Shown piece by piece: positions 1-11,639 of a stretch of 64,000 nt of DNA (positions within the stretch are counted from its first letter, which is position 1; every line of letters starts with the position of its first letter). The notes beneath the pieces were generated by a model. The model had not been told where the DNA came from and made no database searches. It was given only the letters and a program-made list of their open reading frames with translations. Origin of the DNA: Henckelia pumila (Eukaryota > Streptophyta > Magnoliopsida > Lamiales > Gesneriaceae); assembly GCF_033568475.1 (NCBI RefSeq), contig NC_133120.1, forward strand, positions 80,762,151-80,826,150. The letters are read 5' to 3'. Both the position numbers and the translations under genes were made by a program.

Positions 1-254
1 TAGCTGCCTGGCACATTAAACTATCAATTATCCTTGTTACACTAAGTTTTGGGTATGTTTTTTAAGGGGAAACTCGAGCATACATATTACTGATCAATGA
101 TAATTTGTGGTTATTATAGGAAATCTAGTACACAGATCAGCCAAGCAATATAAAAAATTGAGACAAATGTATATATATAGTAAAAGGAGAAAGAATTGTA
201 ATTCAGATCACTGAGGATAAATATGTTATCAGAGAGAACGACACTGAATGATAC

Positions 255-1112
255 CTGTCAAGTATAGCCCATGTTGCATTTGAAGATACAATTTCTTGCA
301 CGACGATCTTTTCAATGGGAGCTCCAACAGCAATTTTGACTTCCATTTCAACCTGCGAGGAACACAGCAGTAATAACGAATGAAAGATACACTTCACTGG
401 GAAATATCAAAGCGATCACAATATATATACCAGTATTCTAGAGGGCATGCTACAGATTTGGATACTTAGTTTCTTGGATCAAGTATAGTGCAGAATTATT
501 TTATAAAGATAAGCTGGTGCTTGATGATTACTTATGCACAAGATGAAATACAAAAATGACAAAAAATAAATAAAGAAAGTACCAAAACTTGGGTAGATTG
601 AATAAAAAACTGAAAGTGAGACGTATTACCCCTTCACTTTCAAATTCTACAACACTGCGCTGGAGCATGCCGACATATGCATCAACCTTTCTTGATGCAT
701 CTTCTTTGATTGCACGAGCATGAGTTCCGACAAAAGAATTGGAGCCAATTTGAATTTGAAAACCCACTGCACAAACATTCGTTTCAAAATCCTAAACAAA
801 CTTTGTAAAAAAACATTAAAATCTATGCTTAATTCCTCGTTCACTCTCCCTCCCTGGCCACTGATCAGATTGATACACAAACTTACTGGGGTGCAGAACT
901 TTATGCAACACTCCAAACACAGTAATCCTATCAGCTTCTTGAATCATGTCACCCCGCATACGAATATGAGCAATAATATCTTTCAACTCCTGAAAGTTGC
1001 GATTTTTCGTGGCGTCGAAGGCAATAACTATCCGCCCTGGCATGAAAGTGGTAGTACTAATAATACTACCACTCCCACTCCCACTGCTACTTCTCTCCGT
1101 GTATGATGCCAT
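255..1112 (-). CDS. USP-like (adenine nucleotide alpha-hydrolase fold) protein, first three exons
   Basis: Three exons join in frame: 1112-887, 766-630 and 352-255. Donors are GTAAGT, GTAATA and GTATCA; acceptors end TGCAG, TGCAG and CGCAG. The joined 153 codons start with a Ser/Gly-rich leader, then a beta strand (GRIVIAFDA), a block ending FGVLHKVLHP, and further strand/helix blocks ending VSSNATWAILDR. This matches the universal-stress-protein-like domain that many plant proteins carry, often before a kinase domain. The last exon ends in phase 2, so the gene continues beyond the left edge. Whether a kinase follows cannot be seen. Exon 1 starts at the only upstream ATG in frame. The family call is from pattern memory; the splice model is read directly and keeps frame at both joins. 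Confidence 0.7.
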
Positions 1113-2901
1113 ACAAACAATTATATCTTAAATTCAAATCCCAGAAAATTACTTGAATGTAAGAACTATCCCTGTTAAAAAAGATGCATCACATTCAAGG
1201 GATATCAAGAAATGGCACTTTCTTTGTGTTTCGAGAATCTTGGAGGTGAAAAGTTGTGTGTCCTGCCTCGATTCAAATTTCTGCATCACATGCAGGAGAG
1301 ATCAACAAATGGGCAGTTCCCATTTCAAGTGAAAACTTCTTGGCCTGCCATTCTTCATGTCTGGATCTTGTTGGCTCCATGTGTTTTGAAAACATAGTAT
1401 TTGTTGTGACATGTGAGGTGTGTGATTGATTGTTACATAATGTGGATATTCGAAATTGTTTGCGCGGAGAATCAGAGAAACCACCTATTTTACACGACGA
1501 CATAGATAATCCATAGGCAGCTGAAGAAAACAAGAAAAGTCAGTAGTCTTTTAGCTGCTGGTACTTTATACAATTTTCGGTTATGGAGTCTGTACTCGTT
1601 TGTAATTCACAAATTTGCAGTAAAGGAAGATGAATCGTTATTTGCCCCCTAAGTTATAATAGTAATAATAATAATAATAACCCTTTATGCAGAGTTAAAG
1701 GGTTCTACTGTCAGGTAATTATATTATTATGTATTTATAATAATTTTTGGCATTTTTCTTTTTTTATTTTGAATTTGTATATTTATAACATAAATTATAT
1801 AAAACAAACATTCAAAATGAGTCTTGCAACAATTTCAACGACATATTATAAACAAGAATTTTATGCAATCCAAGAATTCATGTAAATCTCACAAAATATT
1901 ATTTTCAAGAAATAGTTCAAATAACTAGCGAACATGTTGGAATTTCTCGAGCCAAACTCGAACAAAAAATATTAAATTTTCCGAGCTTCAAACCGATCTC
2001 GAAATCAAATATATATATCTTTTTGAGCTGAATTCAAACCTTAAATTTTGCATCATGCACCTAGTTACAACTAAAAGATATGACTAATCTTGTATCAATT
2101 GTTTCATATATTTTCTATTTCTTAAATCGGTCTTTGCCGCTGCTGAAGAGAACAAACTCCTCTCAAGAACCTTTGATAAATCCTCCATACTAAATCTGAC
2201 TAACTCTCAGTACTTCCCAATTCCGACAATCTATCTCCAATTGTTCTTGTTTCAGATAATTCATAAAATCTTTCCAAACAAAGGCGGTTTCAGTTTTTGG
2301 AATTCACTCGAAATCATAATCTTACCGAGAATCTCACGTAGAATCAATCACCTAGAGTCCTTGCACTAGGCTAATAATTGGTTTAGAATGCACTATTTTG
2401 AAATCCAAGAATTTGCCAACCCGAAAAAATTTGGCACCATCGTTCTCAACTCTATATTTCCAGTCTCTCTGAGCTTCTTTGCCATTTTCTTATGGATCTA
2501 AAACAGACCAGATAGTTTAGGCAAATTGAAGCAGACCATGGCAATTCCATGCCTCTACCACAATGTTGATTTCCACATCTCCCTTGTCTTCATTGATTTT
2601 GGGAACATCCAGTCACAAATTGAACCAAATGGAAACGAGCAATAACGTCTTCATCGCTCTGATCCATCTAAGCGTTTAATTTGATTTGGGCAAACTAAGT
2701 GGTTTCTTCCAACGTGATGGGCCGTATAAGCACTCGGTATCAATGGCTCCTCCCATATATTATTTTCCTTTCAAGGCACCAGATTATATTATATTACGCA
2801 CGAATAGCGTCAAGCGTGTAACATTACTCACTAGAAGATAGCACGGCCATTCCATGTCCACCAGCCAAGTCTCTTGTCCATGACATTTCTGAATTTCGCT
2901 C
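1113..2901. other. Intergenic DNA between USP-like gene and PPR gene
   Basis: No convincing coding region on either strand. It holds the upstream region of the minus-strand USP-like gene and, next to 2902, the 3' flank of the PPR gene. A short stretch near 1920-2040 with CTCGAGCCAAACTCGAAC-type words resembles the interior of the hAT-type MITE at 6811-7269 and may be an older relative. Confidence 0.5.
1663..1680. repeat. (TAA)n microsatellite
   Basis: About six TAA/AAT units in AT-rich intergenic DNA. Confidence 0.8.
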
Positions 2902-4962
2902 TTAGACATTACACCAGCTTCTGCCCGGATTTTTTTTAATGTTAATGTCTTTCATCAACTGTCTCACTAGTGCTGATTTTTCCCAGTCTCCTCCTGAAGC
3001 CAATAGGCCTGATAACTGTACAAGAGCACCTGAATTCTGAGGATCTAGTTCAATAATTCTCTCGGCTACTTTGTTGGAAAGAGACTTATCTCCACTTGTT
3101 ATGCACCCTCTTAAAATCGCTGACCACATGTCTGAGTCAGAATGAAACGGCATCTCATTAATAAGATTAATAGCTTCTTGAAGACAACCTGCCCTTGCAA
3201 GAAGATCAACGATGCAGGAGTAATGTTCGATCCCAGGATCAATATGATACTCGTATTTCATTCTGTGGAACCAGTTTTTTCCTTCTTCCACAAGTCCACA
3301 ATGATCACAAGCAGATAAAACTGCAGTAAATGTGACTTCGGTGGGGGGAACACCTTCACGTCTCATTTCATGAAATAGATTTAGTGCTTCAACTCCATGA
3401 CCGTTTGTAGCATAACCCATCAACAAAGAATTCCATAAAACTGAATCAAATTTCTTTATTCCATTAAAAAATTTTCGACCAAAGTCAACAAGACCGCACT
3501 TGCAATAGAAGTCAATGAGGGAGGTAGCTATGACCTGATCAAGATTGACACCAATGATGGTAGCTCTAGCAAAAACCTGTTCACCAAGTTCAAGAGATGG
3601 AATACTGGCACATGCACTAATGACACTAGAGAGGGTGAAACTATCCATTCTCAAGTTGGTCTCATTCATATTGCAAAAAAGATCTAATGCTTCAATTGGA
3701 CGGCCGTTTTGACTCAAACCAATGATCATGGAATTCCATGAGATCAAGCTTTTCGATTTAATGTCCATGAAAATGCACTTTGCTTCCTCGATTCTATCGC
3801 AATAACAGTATATAGTGATCATAGAATTCAGCAAAACAGTATCATGAGTTTCAAGTTCACCAAATAGCTTGCAAGAATCGCTGTGACTCCCACACTTCGA
3901 ATACGCATCAACGAGAGAACTCGCAACAACAAGGTCATATAAAGTTCCTAACTTGTGAGCATGAGCATGTAGTTGCATTCCATATTCAAGAACACCTACG
4001 CTACCACAGGCACTTAGAACACAAGACATAGTAGACAAGTCTCCCAAAATACCCTTTTTGTGCATAGTGTTGAATAATAACAAAGCCTCCATGGAATCGT
4101 CGTTAGCAATATATCCTGAAATCAAAGAATTCCATAACACAGCACAAGGACTAAACTTAAGTTCAAATATCCTTCTTGCATCATTCATCCTACCACAATT
4201 TGCATATCCTGCCATTAAAGATGACATGGAATAATCATCTGGATACTCCATGGCATCCAAAAGATGACTCGCGCTATCTAAGTCACCACATTTTGAATAC
4301 ATGTTTACTAGCGAACTCTCCATAACCGAATCAAATTCAATATAATCGACTATCATTCTAGCATGGATCTGCTTCCCCCAATCAAGGCCTCCCAACTCTG
4401 TACAGGCTCCTACTACAGTTGCCAAGACAAATGGATCTAAGCTCGAAACGCCCCCCGTTTTGAGTGCTTCCCACTTCAAAAATTCTTTAAAAAACCCCAA
4501 AGCCATGTTTGGTCGTCCATTCTTCGCATACCCATGAATCATCGTATTCCACGCAATGCCATTCTTCCACGGCATTACATGAAACAACTGCCGCACAACA
4601 TCCAACTCACCGACTTTTGCCAAACCCGAAATGACTACGTTCCAAGAGAATTCGTTTTTCTCAGGCATTGAGGAAAAAACGTCCAGCATCCCGGTTTTAT
4701 GCCCGTCCTTCGCATAACCTTCGAGCAGGGTATTCCAAGAGAACACATTCCTATGAGTCATTTCATCGAACAACCGTCGAGCATAATCAATTCCTCCACA
4801 CCTGGCGTACATCTGCAGGAGGCGATTGGCAATGGACAGAGTGGAAGACAGAACACCCTTTTTGAGGAAAAGAAGGTGAAGCTGCTGCCCACGCGTAATG
4901 GAATCGTGGGTGTTGAAGGAATTGAGCAAACGGGCATACGAATGCAAATCTTGAACGCTCAT
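2902..4962 (-). CDS. Pentatricopeptide repeat protein, PLS class with E motif (At1g77010-like)
   Basis: A 686-aa single-exon ORF made almost entirely of tandem PPR motifs (repeated F-x-x-M-P, N-x-x-I/L-x-G-Y-A and A-C-A-x-x-G/L-x-x-G-x-Q-x-H/F patterns). It ends with an E-type motif (MWSAILRGC, then IIELDPQNSGALVQLSGL, then the terminal NPGRSW). There is no DYW domain. PPR proteins of this class bind organellar RNA by a two-residue-per-repeat code and act in editing, splicing or stability, often recruiting a partner in trans. The order of motifs and many whole segments agree with my memory of Arabidopsis At1g77010 (mitochondrial), so it is probably the orthologue. The start at 4962 is the first Met; the N-terminus is short and a targeting peptide is not obvious. 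No breaks are seen. Confidence 0.93.
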   Translation of the reverse strand: MSVQDLHSYARLLNSFNTHDSITRGQQLHLLFLKKGVLSSTLSIANRLLQMYARCGGIDYARRLFDEMTHRNVFSWNTLLEGYAKDGHKTGMLDVFSSMPEKNEFSWNVVISGLAKVGELDVVRQLFHVMPWKNGIAWNTMIHGYAKNGRPNMALGFFKEFLKWEALKTGGVSSLDPFVLATVVGACTELGGLDWGKQIHARMIVDYIEFDSVMESSLVNMYSKCGDLDSASHLLDAMEYPDDYSMSSLMAGYANCGRMNDARRIFELKFSPCAVLWNSLISGYIANDDSMEALLLFNTMHKKGILGDLSTMSCVLSACGSVGVLEYGMQLHAHAHKLGTLYDLVVASSLVDAYSKCGSHSDSCKLFGELETHDTVLLNSMITIYCYCDRIEEAKCIFMDIKSKSLISWNSMIIGLSQNGRPIEALDLFCNMNETNLRMDSFTLSSVISACASIPSLELGEQVFARATIIGVNLDQVIATSLIDFYCKCGLVDFGRKFFNGIKKFDSVLWNSLLMGYATNGHGVEALNLFHEMRREGVPPTEVTFTAVLSACDHCGLVEEGKNWFHRMKYEYHIDPGIEHYSCIVDLLARAGCLQEAINLINEMPFHSDSDMWSAILRGCITSGDKSLSNKVAERIIELDPQNSGALVQLSGLLASGGDWEKSALVRQLMKDINIKKNPGRSWCNV

Positions 4963-5076
4963 GGTTCAAGTAAACAAATTTTTTTACACAAATGATGCAC
5001 AATTACACTGGCAAATGCTACTACCGATCTTCTAGAACACCACCAAAATCAAGAACATATCGAAGTGGATGGAGCA

Positions 5077-5118
5077 CACGTGTGGGTAAAAATGCAGCTG
5101 CCATAATCAGTGACGTCA
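5077..5118. promoter_or_regulatory. G-box and TGACGTCA element upstream of the PPR gene
   Basis: A palindromic CACGTG (5077-5082) lies 115 bp, and a perfect palindrome TGACGTCA (5111-5118) about 150 bp, upstream of the PPR start codon. Both are classic ACGT-core sites for plant bZIP/bHLH factors. The sites are plain in the sequence; their function is inferred. Confidence 0.45.
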
Positions 5119-6312
5119 TTTTCATTATTCAGGATTATTTCATTTTTTGCAAAAATAAAAAAATAAAGAAATTCGAGAATGATGTGGAACTTGGAACTTG
5201 GATTCTTATAAAATCTTTCTTACCCCTAGTTTATCAATTTTAATTGTCATTATTCAATTCTTAAACTATAAATATACCTAAAAACAAAAGAATAAACTAT
5301 CACTTCAATTTGTTTAATCACACATATAACTTTCATATAAAATATTTTAAAAAAAGAATTTTTAATCAAAGAATCTTTGAATTAAGATTTTTGTAGTTCC
5401 AATTTCATCTTGTTATATAAAATAGGGGAATATAAATTCGTTTTCATGACACAAATAATAAAAAAAATACAACAAATTTTTAAACTATGTTTTACGTTGA
5501 CCAATACAGATTACAACGCCGTTCAAACCTGGGAGTTTCTAAAATATTTTAGAGCCCCATTTTAATCCCACCAATATCTATATCCCCATATATGGACTAC
5601 AACGGAAGCATTTTAATTTTTTCTTCTCACGACTAATACGTGGTCATTATTATATGGTAAATCTCATCTCGAATATATGTAATAGTTTACAAATCATATA
5701 TATCATATCAATTTGTAGAAAATTATATATAGGCTTTATCTCGGATTCGAATTTGAACTTGAATTTCATGTATTCAACCAACTCAACTATTCTTAGGTCA
5801 GAGTGAAATCAAAATATTTTTTTATACTAACATCGATACTTAGTATGGATAACGTAATATGTAAATATTTTGCTTGTGTATATAATATTTAACTTTAAAA
5901 GTATTTGATTTTGATATGAATTTTTTTAACAATTTGATAGTTTTTTTTTATAGATTCATTTTGTTATTTATGATTTGAGCATACAAAGCTTTCGTACCTA
6001 AACAGTATTCTATATATATCTTCGCTTTAAAAAAATAGATATAAATCGTAATGTGGAACGTCCACTTAACTCCTTTTAATTTTTGCCCAATATTTAAATT
6101 ATTATTATTATTATTTAAAGACTAAATATTTGTCCTTCTAACCTTTTAATTAATGCCCAAATCCTGAAGTTCGTATCTTCCCTAACATGGCTGAATGCTG
6201 ATGGCACTTGCCTTTTACTCCTTTATCGAACATTTTATTTATATGGCTAGAAACTGACCTGATATATATTTAGATATGTATAATTTTATATCACTATATA
6301 GATAGATTAATA

Positions 6313-6417
6313 GGAGAGCTTTTTAAAAATACTTCTCAGCCTTTTCTTAACAAAATTTTGAAATTTTGTGAAATTTTGTTAATGAAAAGCTGAGAAGTGC
6401 TTCCCAAAAACTCTCTC
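6313..6417. repeat. Foldback (hairpin) element
   Basis: Two arms of about 45 bp are near-perfect inverted repeats around a spacer of about 10 bp. The left arm has ACTTCTCAGCCTTTTC; the right arm reads GAAAAGCTGAGAAGT. The outer ends are GGAGAG and CTCTCTC. The whole is a stem-loop of about 105 bp, typical of a small MITE. No clear target-site duplication was found, so the superfamily is not assigned. Confidence 0.65.
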
Positions 6418-6810
6418 AAACACTACCTAAGTTAGTGAGAAATTGAGTTCAATATATATATTTTTTATTTAATTATTTATAGTCATAAGGTATTAATTTT
6501 TTTTTATGAAGCTAGTCATAAGGTATAATTAAAATGTGATCGATATTGTATAATATTATTTGAAACATTAATTAATTTTGCCTTTGAACTGTTTATTATT
6601 ATAATTTTTTATTGGTTGATTATAATACTAATCCGAGCCGATCTTCATAATTACATTAATTAATAACCGGCCTGTGTGTGATTCACTATATATAAAAAAA
6701 CAAATTATTTATCATTAATACAAAGTCATTATTATATTATGGGCATAAAGATTTCCCTTAAAATAAGGATGTCATTGTTATAATTATTATTAATAAAATT
6801 GGGCAAGGAC

Positions 6811-7269
6811 TCAAGGAGTGCAAATGAACTGAACCTGTTTGTGAGCTTTACGAGCCCATTCGATAAATATTTAATTCGTATTTGAGTTTATCGAACTCGA
6901 GCCGAATTCGAACATGTTCGAACTTTTTTTTCGAGCCGAGCTCGAGTCGAAATTATTCTGTTCGATAGTTCGTGAATAGTTCGCGAGCCTTAATATTTAA
7001 TTAATATAATATAATTATATAATAAATATATATATATTTCGAACTTTTTTGAACATTTCGAGCTTTTCGAACCATAATATCCGAATAGTTCACGAATAGG
7101 TTCGAATATTTCGAGCCGAACTCGAACTCGAACTTCATTTCGAGCCGAGCTCGAGCCAAAATATTTGAAATTATCGAACTTCGAATCGAGCTCGAACTCG
7201 AATATACTCTTATCGAGCCGAATTCGAGCCTTAAAATTTTCGGCTCAATTCAGTTCGTTTGCACCCCTG
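6811..7269. mobile_element. hAT-type MITE
   Basis: The left end AGTGCAAATGAACTGAA and the inverted right end TTCAGTTCGTTTGCACCCCTG form terminal inverted repeats of about 20 bp. These match the CAGGGGTGCAAACGAAC family of plant hAT MITEs. The flanks GCAAGGAC (6803-6810) and CCAAGGAC (7270-7277) form an 8-bp target duplication with one mismatch, as expected for hAT. The interior is a series of alternating CGAGCTCGA words giving internal palindromes. No transposase is encoded. Confidence 0.75.
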
Positions 7270-7413
7270 CCAAGGACACACCTTTTTTCAAGTCCGAATT
7301 TAAAATCGGTAATGCGTATCATTATGAATGTACATGTTTTTTAAAAAATAAAAATAAAAATTGTGTGTTGCAATGTGTAGATATAGAATAGAATCGCATA
7401 TGGAAAACGAGAA

Positions 7414-7414
7414 A

Positions 7415-7442
<28 letters not shown>
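7414..7442. repeat. (AT)n microsatellite
   Basis: About 14 uninterrupted AT dinucleotides, roughly 390 bp upstream of the gene at 7830. A (GA)n tract lies at about 7505-7522. Confidence 0.85.
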
Positions 7443-7445
<3 letters not shown>

Positions 7446-7829
7446 GACAAAAAAAAAGCATTTTTCCATAAAATTGCAAATTAAAAGAAAACATAAAATT
7501 CTCGAGAGGGAGAGAGAGAGAGACAAAACCGAGGAAATTTGGGGAGAAAAGATAGGCCCTACGCCCCCACGTCTAGAAATTCTTGACTTTTTAGCCCTAC
7601 GTAATTAACACAAAAACATAAATATAAATAACAACAGCAACAATAACTAATAATAAATATTAAATAAATAAACAAACAAAAGAAAGAAAGAAAGCAACCA
7701 ATAAAACACTTTATAATTAATAATAATAATTTGTTTTTTTCCATTAAATCAAAAGGTTAATTACAACGTACCTAAACTCATTGATAACAATCCAACCACA
7801 ACCCCAACTCGTCCATTTTCTTCCAACTT

Positions 7830-8984
7830 TTGCCTCATTTTCACTCCAACAAACTACTCATGTTCCATCCAAGAACACACGATCCCCAAAGCCACAGCGA
7901 TCTAGTCTCAGAGAAATTCACAGAAGATGTCAGAAAATCATCTCCAGATGATCACGGCAATCAAATCAACACGTGCCGCGAAAAAACAGCCATGTTCCGA
8001 CCCCAAAATCATCAAGAATCCATGGAAGCCGATGATTCAGGTGTTTGCTCCCCACCCTTGTGGAAGAACAATCCAAGTCCACCGAAAAGTCCCTCGGAAC
8101 CCCTTTTAGGAGACAATTATTACAGGTCTCTGTCTCCGAATTCAAGAACACAAGCCATCGTGAGGGGGCAGTGGGAGCTCATGGAAATGGTGAAGAACAT
8201 GCCCGAATCATCCTACGAACTCACCTTGAGAGACCTCGTCGAGAATCCCTCCACGGATCAGACCGAAACAACGTCTCCGAAGCTCGAAAAATCGTCGGTA
8301 GCTTCGCAGCAAAGGGGAGATATGACGATGATGAAGGTGAAGAAACAGGGGAGTTACAAGAAACCGGAGAAGCAGCATGTGATGAGAAGCGGGAGTTTTG
8401 ACAACAACAAGGGGCTGTTTCTGAACATGGTGTTTCCTTTTTCTTTCAAGTCCAAGAAAAAGAAGGGCTTTGCGAGTAATAACAGCGGAAAAGTTTCTCC
8501 CAAGCCCGAGACAGTAAAGGGTGTCGCTGAAAAAGATTGGTGGAAGAAGAGATTTACGGGCTCGAGCGATAGTGATAGTAGCAGAACTAGTAATAATAGC
8601 GGCAGCAGCAGCGGCAGCGGAAGCGGAAGCAGCGGCAGTAGTGGTGGCCGGAGGTCCAAGAATACTAGGTATGTATAATTCTGGTGTTCTTCACAGTTTT
8701 TTTTAAATTTTAACTTGATCGAGAATCTGAAACTGTGAAGAATTTCAGTGTGCCTCTGTTATCCTAAAACAGAGAATACAATAAATCTGCCTCCATATAT
8801 TTATTAAACAGATATGTTTTCGTCGATTTTATGACGATATCTAAGTTCCGAAATTCACCTCTGAATTATTATGTACAGAATAATGAAGAATGTTGTTATT
8901 GTTTTATGATGCAGAACAAGAAATGGCTTCCTATGTGGTTGCTGGCCCTGTTTCTTCAATGGCAAAAGAGAGAAGAATCTGTAG
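7830..8984 (+). CDS. Plant-specific protein of unknown function, two exons, Cys-rich C-terminus
   Basis: Exon 1 is 7830-8668 and exon 2 is 8915-8984, with intron GTATGT...GATGCAG. The join keeps frame and gives about 302 aa. Visible parts are an N-terminal SPPLW motif, a central block SRTQAIVRGQWELMEMVKNM followed by PESSYELTLRDLVE, a lysine-rich stretch (KSKKKK) and a Ser/Gly-rich run. The spliced tail then reads about RTRNGFLCGCWPCFF. Without splicing the ORF stops two codons after the donor, so the Cys-rich end would be missed. The central MPES.YELTLRDLVE block is, from memory, conserved in a group of uncharacterised plant proteins; I do not know its function. The Cys cluster could be a lipidation or metal site, which is speculation. 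An alternative start is the Met at 7860. Confidence 0.75.
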
Positions 8985-11639
8985 ATTGGAGGAATAATCC
9001 CTTTGTGTTTTTTTTAACGGTACGTATATTGATTGATATATAGTAGTTTAATCTTGAGTGAATCGCTTTGAATAATCAAATCAAAGGTTTTGAATATATA
9101 GAGAAATATTCAAAGGGATGATTGGAGTGAAGCATTTGTATATTCTTTTATTTTGTTGATGATGAGTTTAAAATAGTTTATTTGGCACGAATATGACCAG
9201 CCTGCAGATTCTGCTGGATATTGTTCTACAAATTCCTAATATAAAACTTAGTTTCGGGACCAAATGTAAGAAATATAGCCGACCTTGCTTGGGATTATGA
9301 ATTTTCTTGTTTAATTCGCAATAATTTAGGCATTTACATCTTTTAAATATGCATTATCTATTTGCTTCGCGTGAAGTTTCGAGAAAAAAATTAACAATTT
9401 TTTTATTTTTAAAAACATTGATTATTTTACTAATTTAAAGATATTATTTTACACTTTTAATTCTTCTGAAGGACTTTAATGCCTTTCTTCATACAAGATT
9501 TTCAATCGATTATATATGCGAGACAGGTTGATTTGATTCATATAATATTTTTAATCAAAAAATTAATATTTTTTCATGAATCGAGTCGAGTAAAGAGTTT
9601 TTTTCACAAAATTTGACAGCTTTCTCCTAGCGGTGTCAAAAAACAGTAGTTTTTGTGTTTTACGTTATGCTAAAACCAATGTAGATATTATGCTTATGTG
9701 AATGCTAAGACGATTATTGACATTTATTGCAAAATCGTGAATGACGACAATTTGCGTACATCTATTAAAAGCCGATGATATCAAATATCCGTCCATATCT
9801 TTATATTAAAGAGAGCATTGATTTGGAGCCATCCTGCATTCAGAATTACGCAGCACATGCAACATAATAAAATAACTTGTGCATTCACATTTCATATTTT
9901 GCGCAAATACATCACAACAAAAATTTGACATCCCAACCATATCTTTCACAATATAACTTTGGCTTTTAAAATAAACTTTAAGTATATATATGCAATTGTC
10001 TTCAAATAATTGATTTCTGTAATTAAAACTTCGATGTCGACTGATACCTAAAAAATGCAATCGAATCCCAGCATGCCCCCTAAGTTTTTTTAATTGAGTT
10101 CTTTTGTCGTGATATTCATGTAAAAAGATAATGATTCATCAAGATTAAAAACTTTACAATACCGTCTCACGAACAATTTTGTAAGTTAATTATTCGACCC
10201 CAACCATGAAATTTATTACTTTTACATTGAATCCACGAGACCATGTCACATTGATTAGATTGGAGCCTGAATCTCTATTTGCTTTCACAAGAGAAACGAG
10301 CTAGCTCATAATCACCGCGACCAAGAGATGTTGAAATCTGAAGTTCTATACTTCAGTAACACAATTACATGGACTCAAATCCTAAAACCTTGATCGAGAA
10401 AAATCGAACTATTTATCATCGACACCAAAAGATGCCGGTTATCTAAATATATGTAGTTCAACATAACAATGTGTTAGATGCAGCATAGTCTGTGCTGTGC
10501 ACCAGCAATGTCAACGTATGCCATGATATCATATTCAATGCGTGATATGTTTGGAATTATAGCCGCCATCCGTGTAACCATAGGTGTCATTTATTTCCAA
10601 TTGGGACTCCTGAGGTCAAATAATCAATAAAGCCACACAAGTGTGTGGCGCTATAGGCTGATTAATATGAACCATAAGCTATGAAGTAGAAACATTTAAT
10701 GGATCCTGGGCCACCTTTTCTCATAGGGGAGCCATCAAACTCAAGTTAGAAAATTTAAATATGCGTGCCAAAATGGTAGGCAAAAAACCTAACAAAGCGG
10801 CTACCAAAGTACTCCAAATGTGTGATTTTAATGAAACACGGTATATCTCATGCAAGAGATATAAGTTTTGTCCAACATGTATTTATAAAACATTTTTATA
10901 AAAGTATTTTTTAAAAACTTTTTATAAAATATTTTTAAAGTTGTTTTGAGATTAAATATATATTTGGACAACTTTTTTATAAAAACATTTTAACATTTCA
11001 AAAATCATGTTGTTCAACTTTATCTTCTATAGTTCCATGCTAAAAACACATAAAACCATCTTTCAAGTGTTCTTTAAAAATTATACTTTGAGAACACTTT
11101 TAAAAAAATAGTTTTCAAAAACATTTTACACAACTTTTATCCAAACACATACTTTCAGGTTTTTTCACTTATAAAACACTAAAAACGCTTATAAAGTACG
11201 CCTTCAAACGGAACCATAGATATTATCTGTTGAAGTAGCAGAACATATATTGAGTGTGCTTGAAGCAAGGGTAAAGTGCATTCGAATTTCACACATCAAA
11301 TGCAGTCCATGGTTTACAATTTTTCCATTCTGCAGTGGCCCGGGGGAAGGGCCGAAGGGGGTTGTTGGGGATTATACAAAGGGACCCCAGACAATGATCC
11401 AAAGATTCAAGGGAGTCAAAATCATGTCACGTGTGTGGCTGTGTATATTACAGATAAATTAAACAAATGCATAATTATAATTTATCATTTATATTTATAA
11501 AAACATAAATGTAACAATCGAACATGTTCATTCCAACTCCTACTACACTGCAAAATTTCTTCAAGAGCTAAACAAGCTTACGTAACAAAACACTTTCTAT
11601 AAGCTAGCCACTTTGTTCGTAAATGAAGGCTCTAATTAA
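8985..11639. other. Intergenic DNA, nothing coding recognised
   Basis: About 2.65 kb between two convergent genes. It is AT-rich, with no ORF that looks real. The stretch 10850-11220 is a run of TTTATAAAA/AAACATTTT words of the kind found in decayed MITEs. A short GC-rich patch at 11335-11400 is unexplained. Confidence 0.5.

Larger units (their letters stand above)
4963..7829. other. AT-rich intergenic DNA with small transposon remnants
   Basis: Shared upstream region of the divergent PPR gene and the plus-strand gene at 7830. It is mostly long AT-rich runs, with the foldback element and hAT-type MITE described separately. There are AT and GA microsatellites near 7414 and 7505 and an AAAG run near 7680. 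No gene was recognised. Confidence 0.6.

Noticed and set aside
1273..1533. Minus-strand ORFs upstream of the USP-like gene
   Set aside because: No family resemblance, two frames equally open, no splice link to the 1112 start.
4668..5243. Plus-strand ORFs overlapping the PPR gene start
   Set aside because: Shadows of the PPR coding sequence in other frames or upstream DNA without features.
8354..8659. Minus-strand Leu/Pro-rich ORF
   Set aside because: Antisense of the Ser/Gly-rich repeat codons of the gene at 7830.
11250..11500. Plus-strand ORFs 3' of RIO1
   Set aside because: Short, two overlapping frames, no motif.
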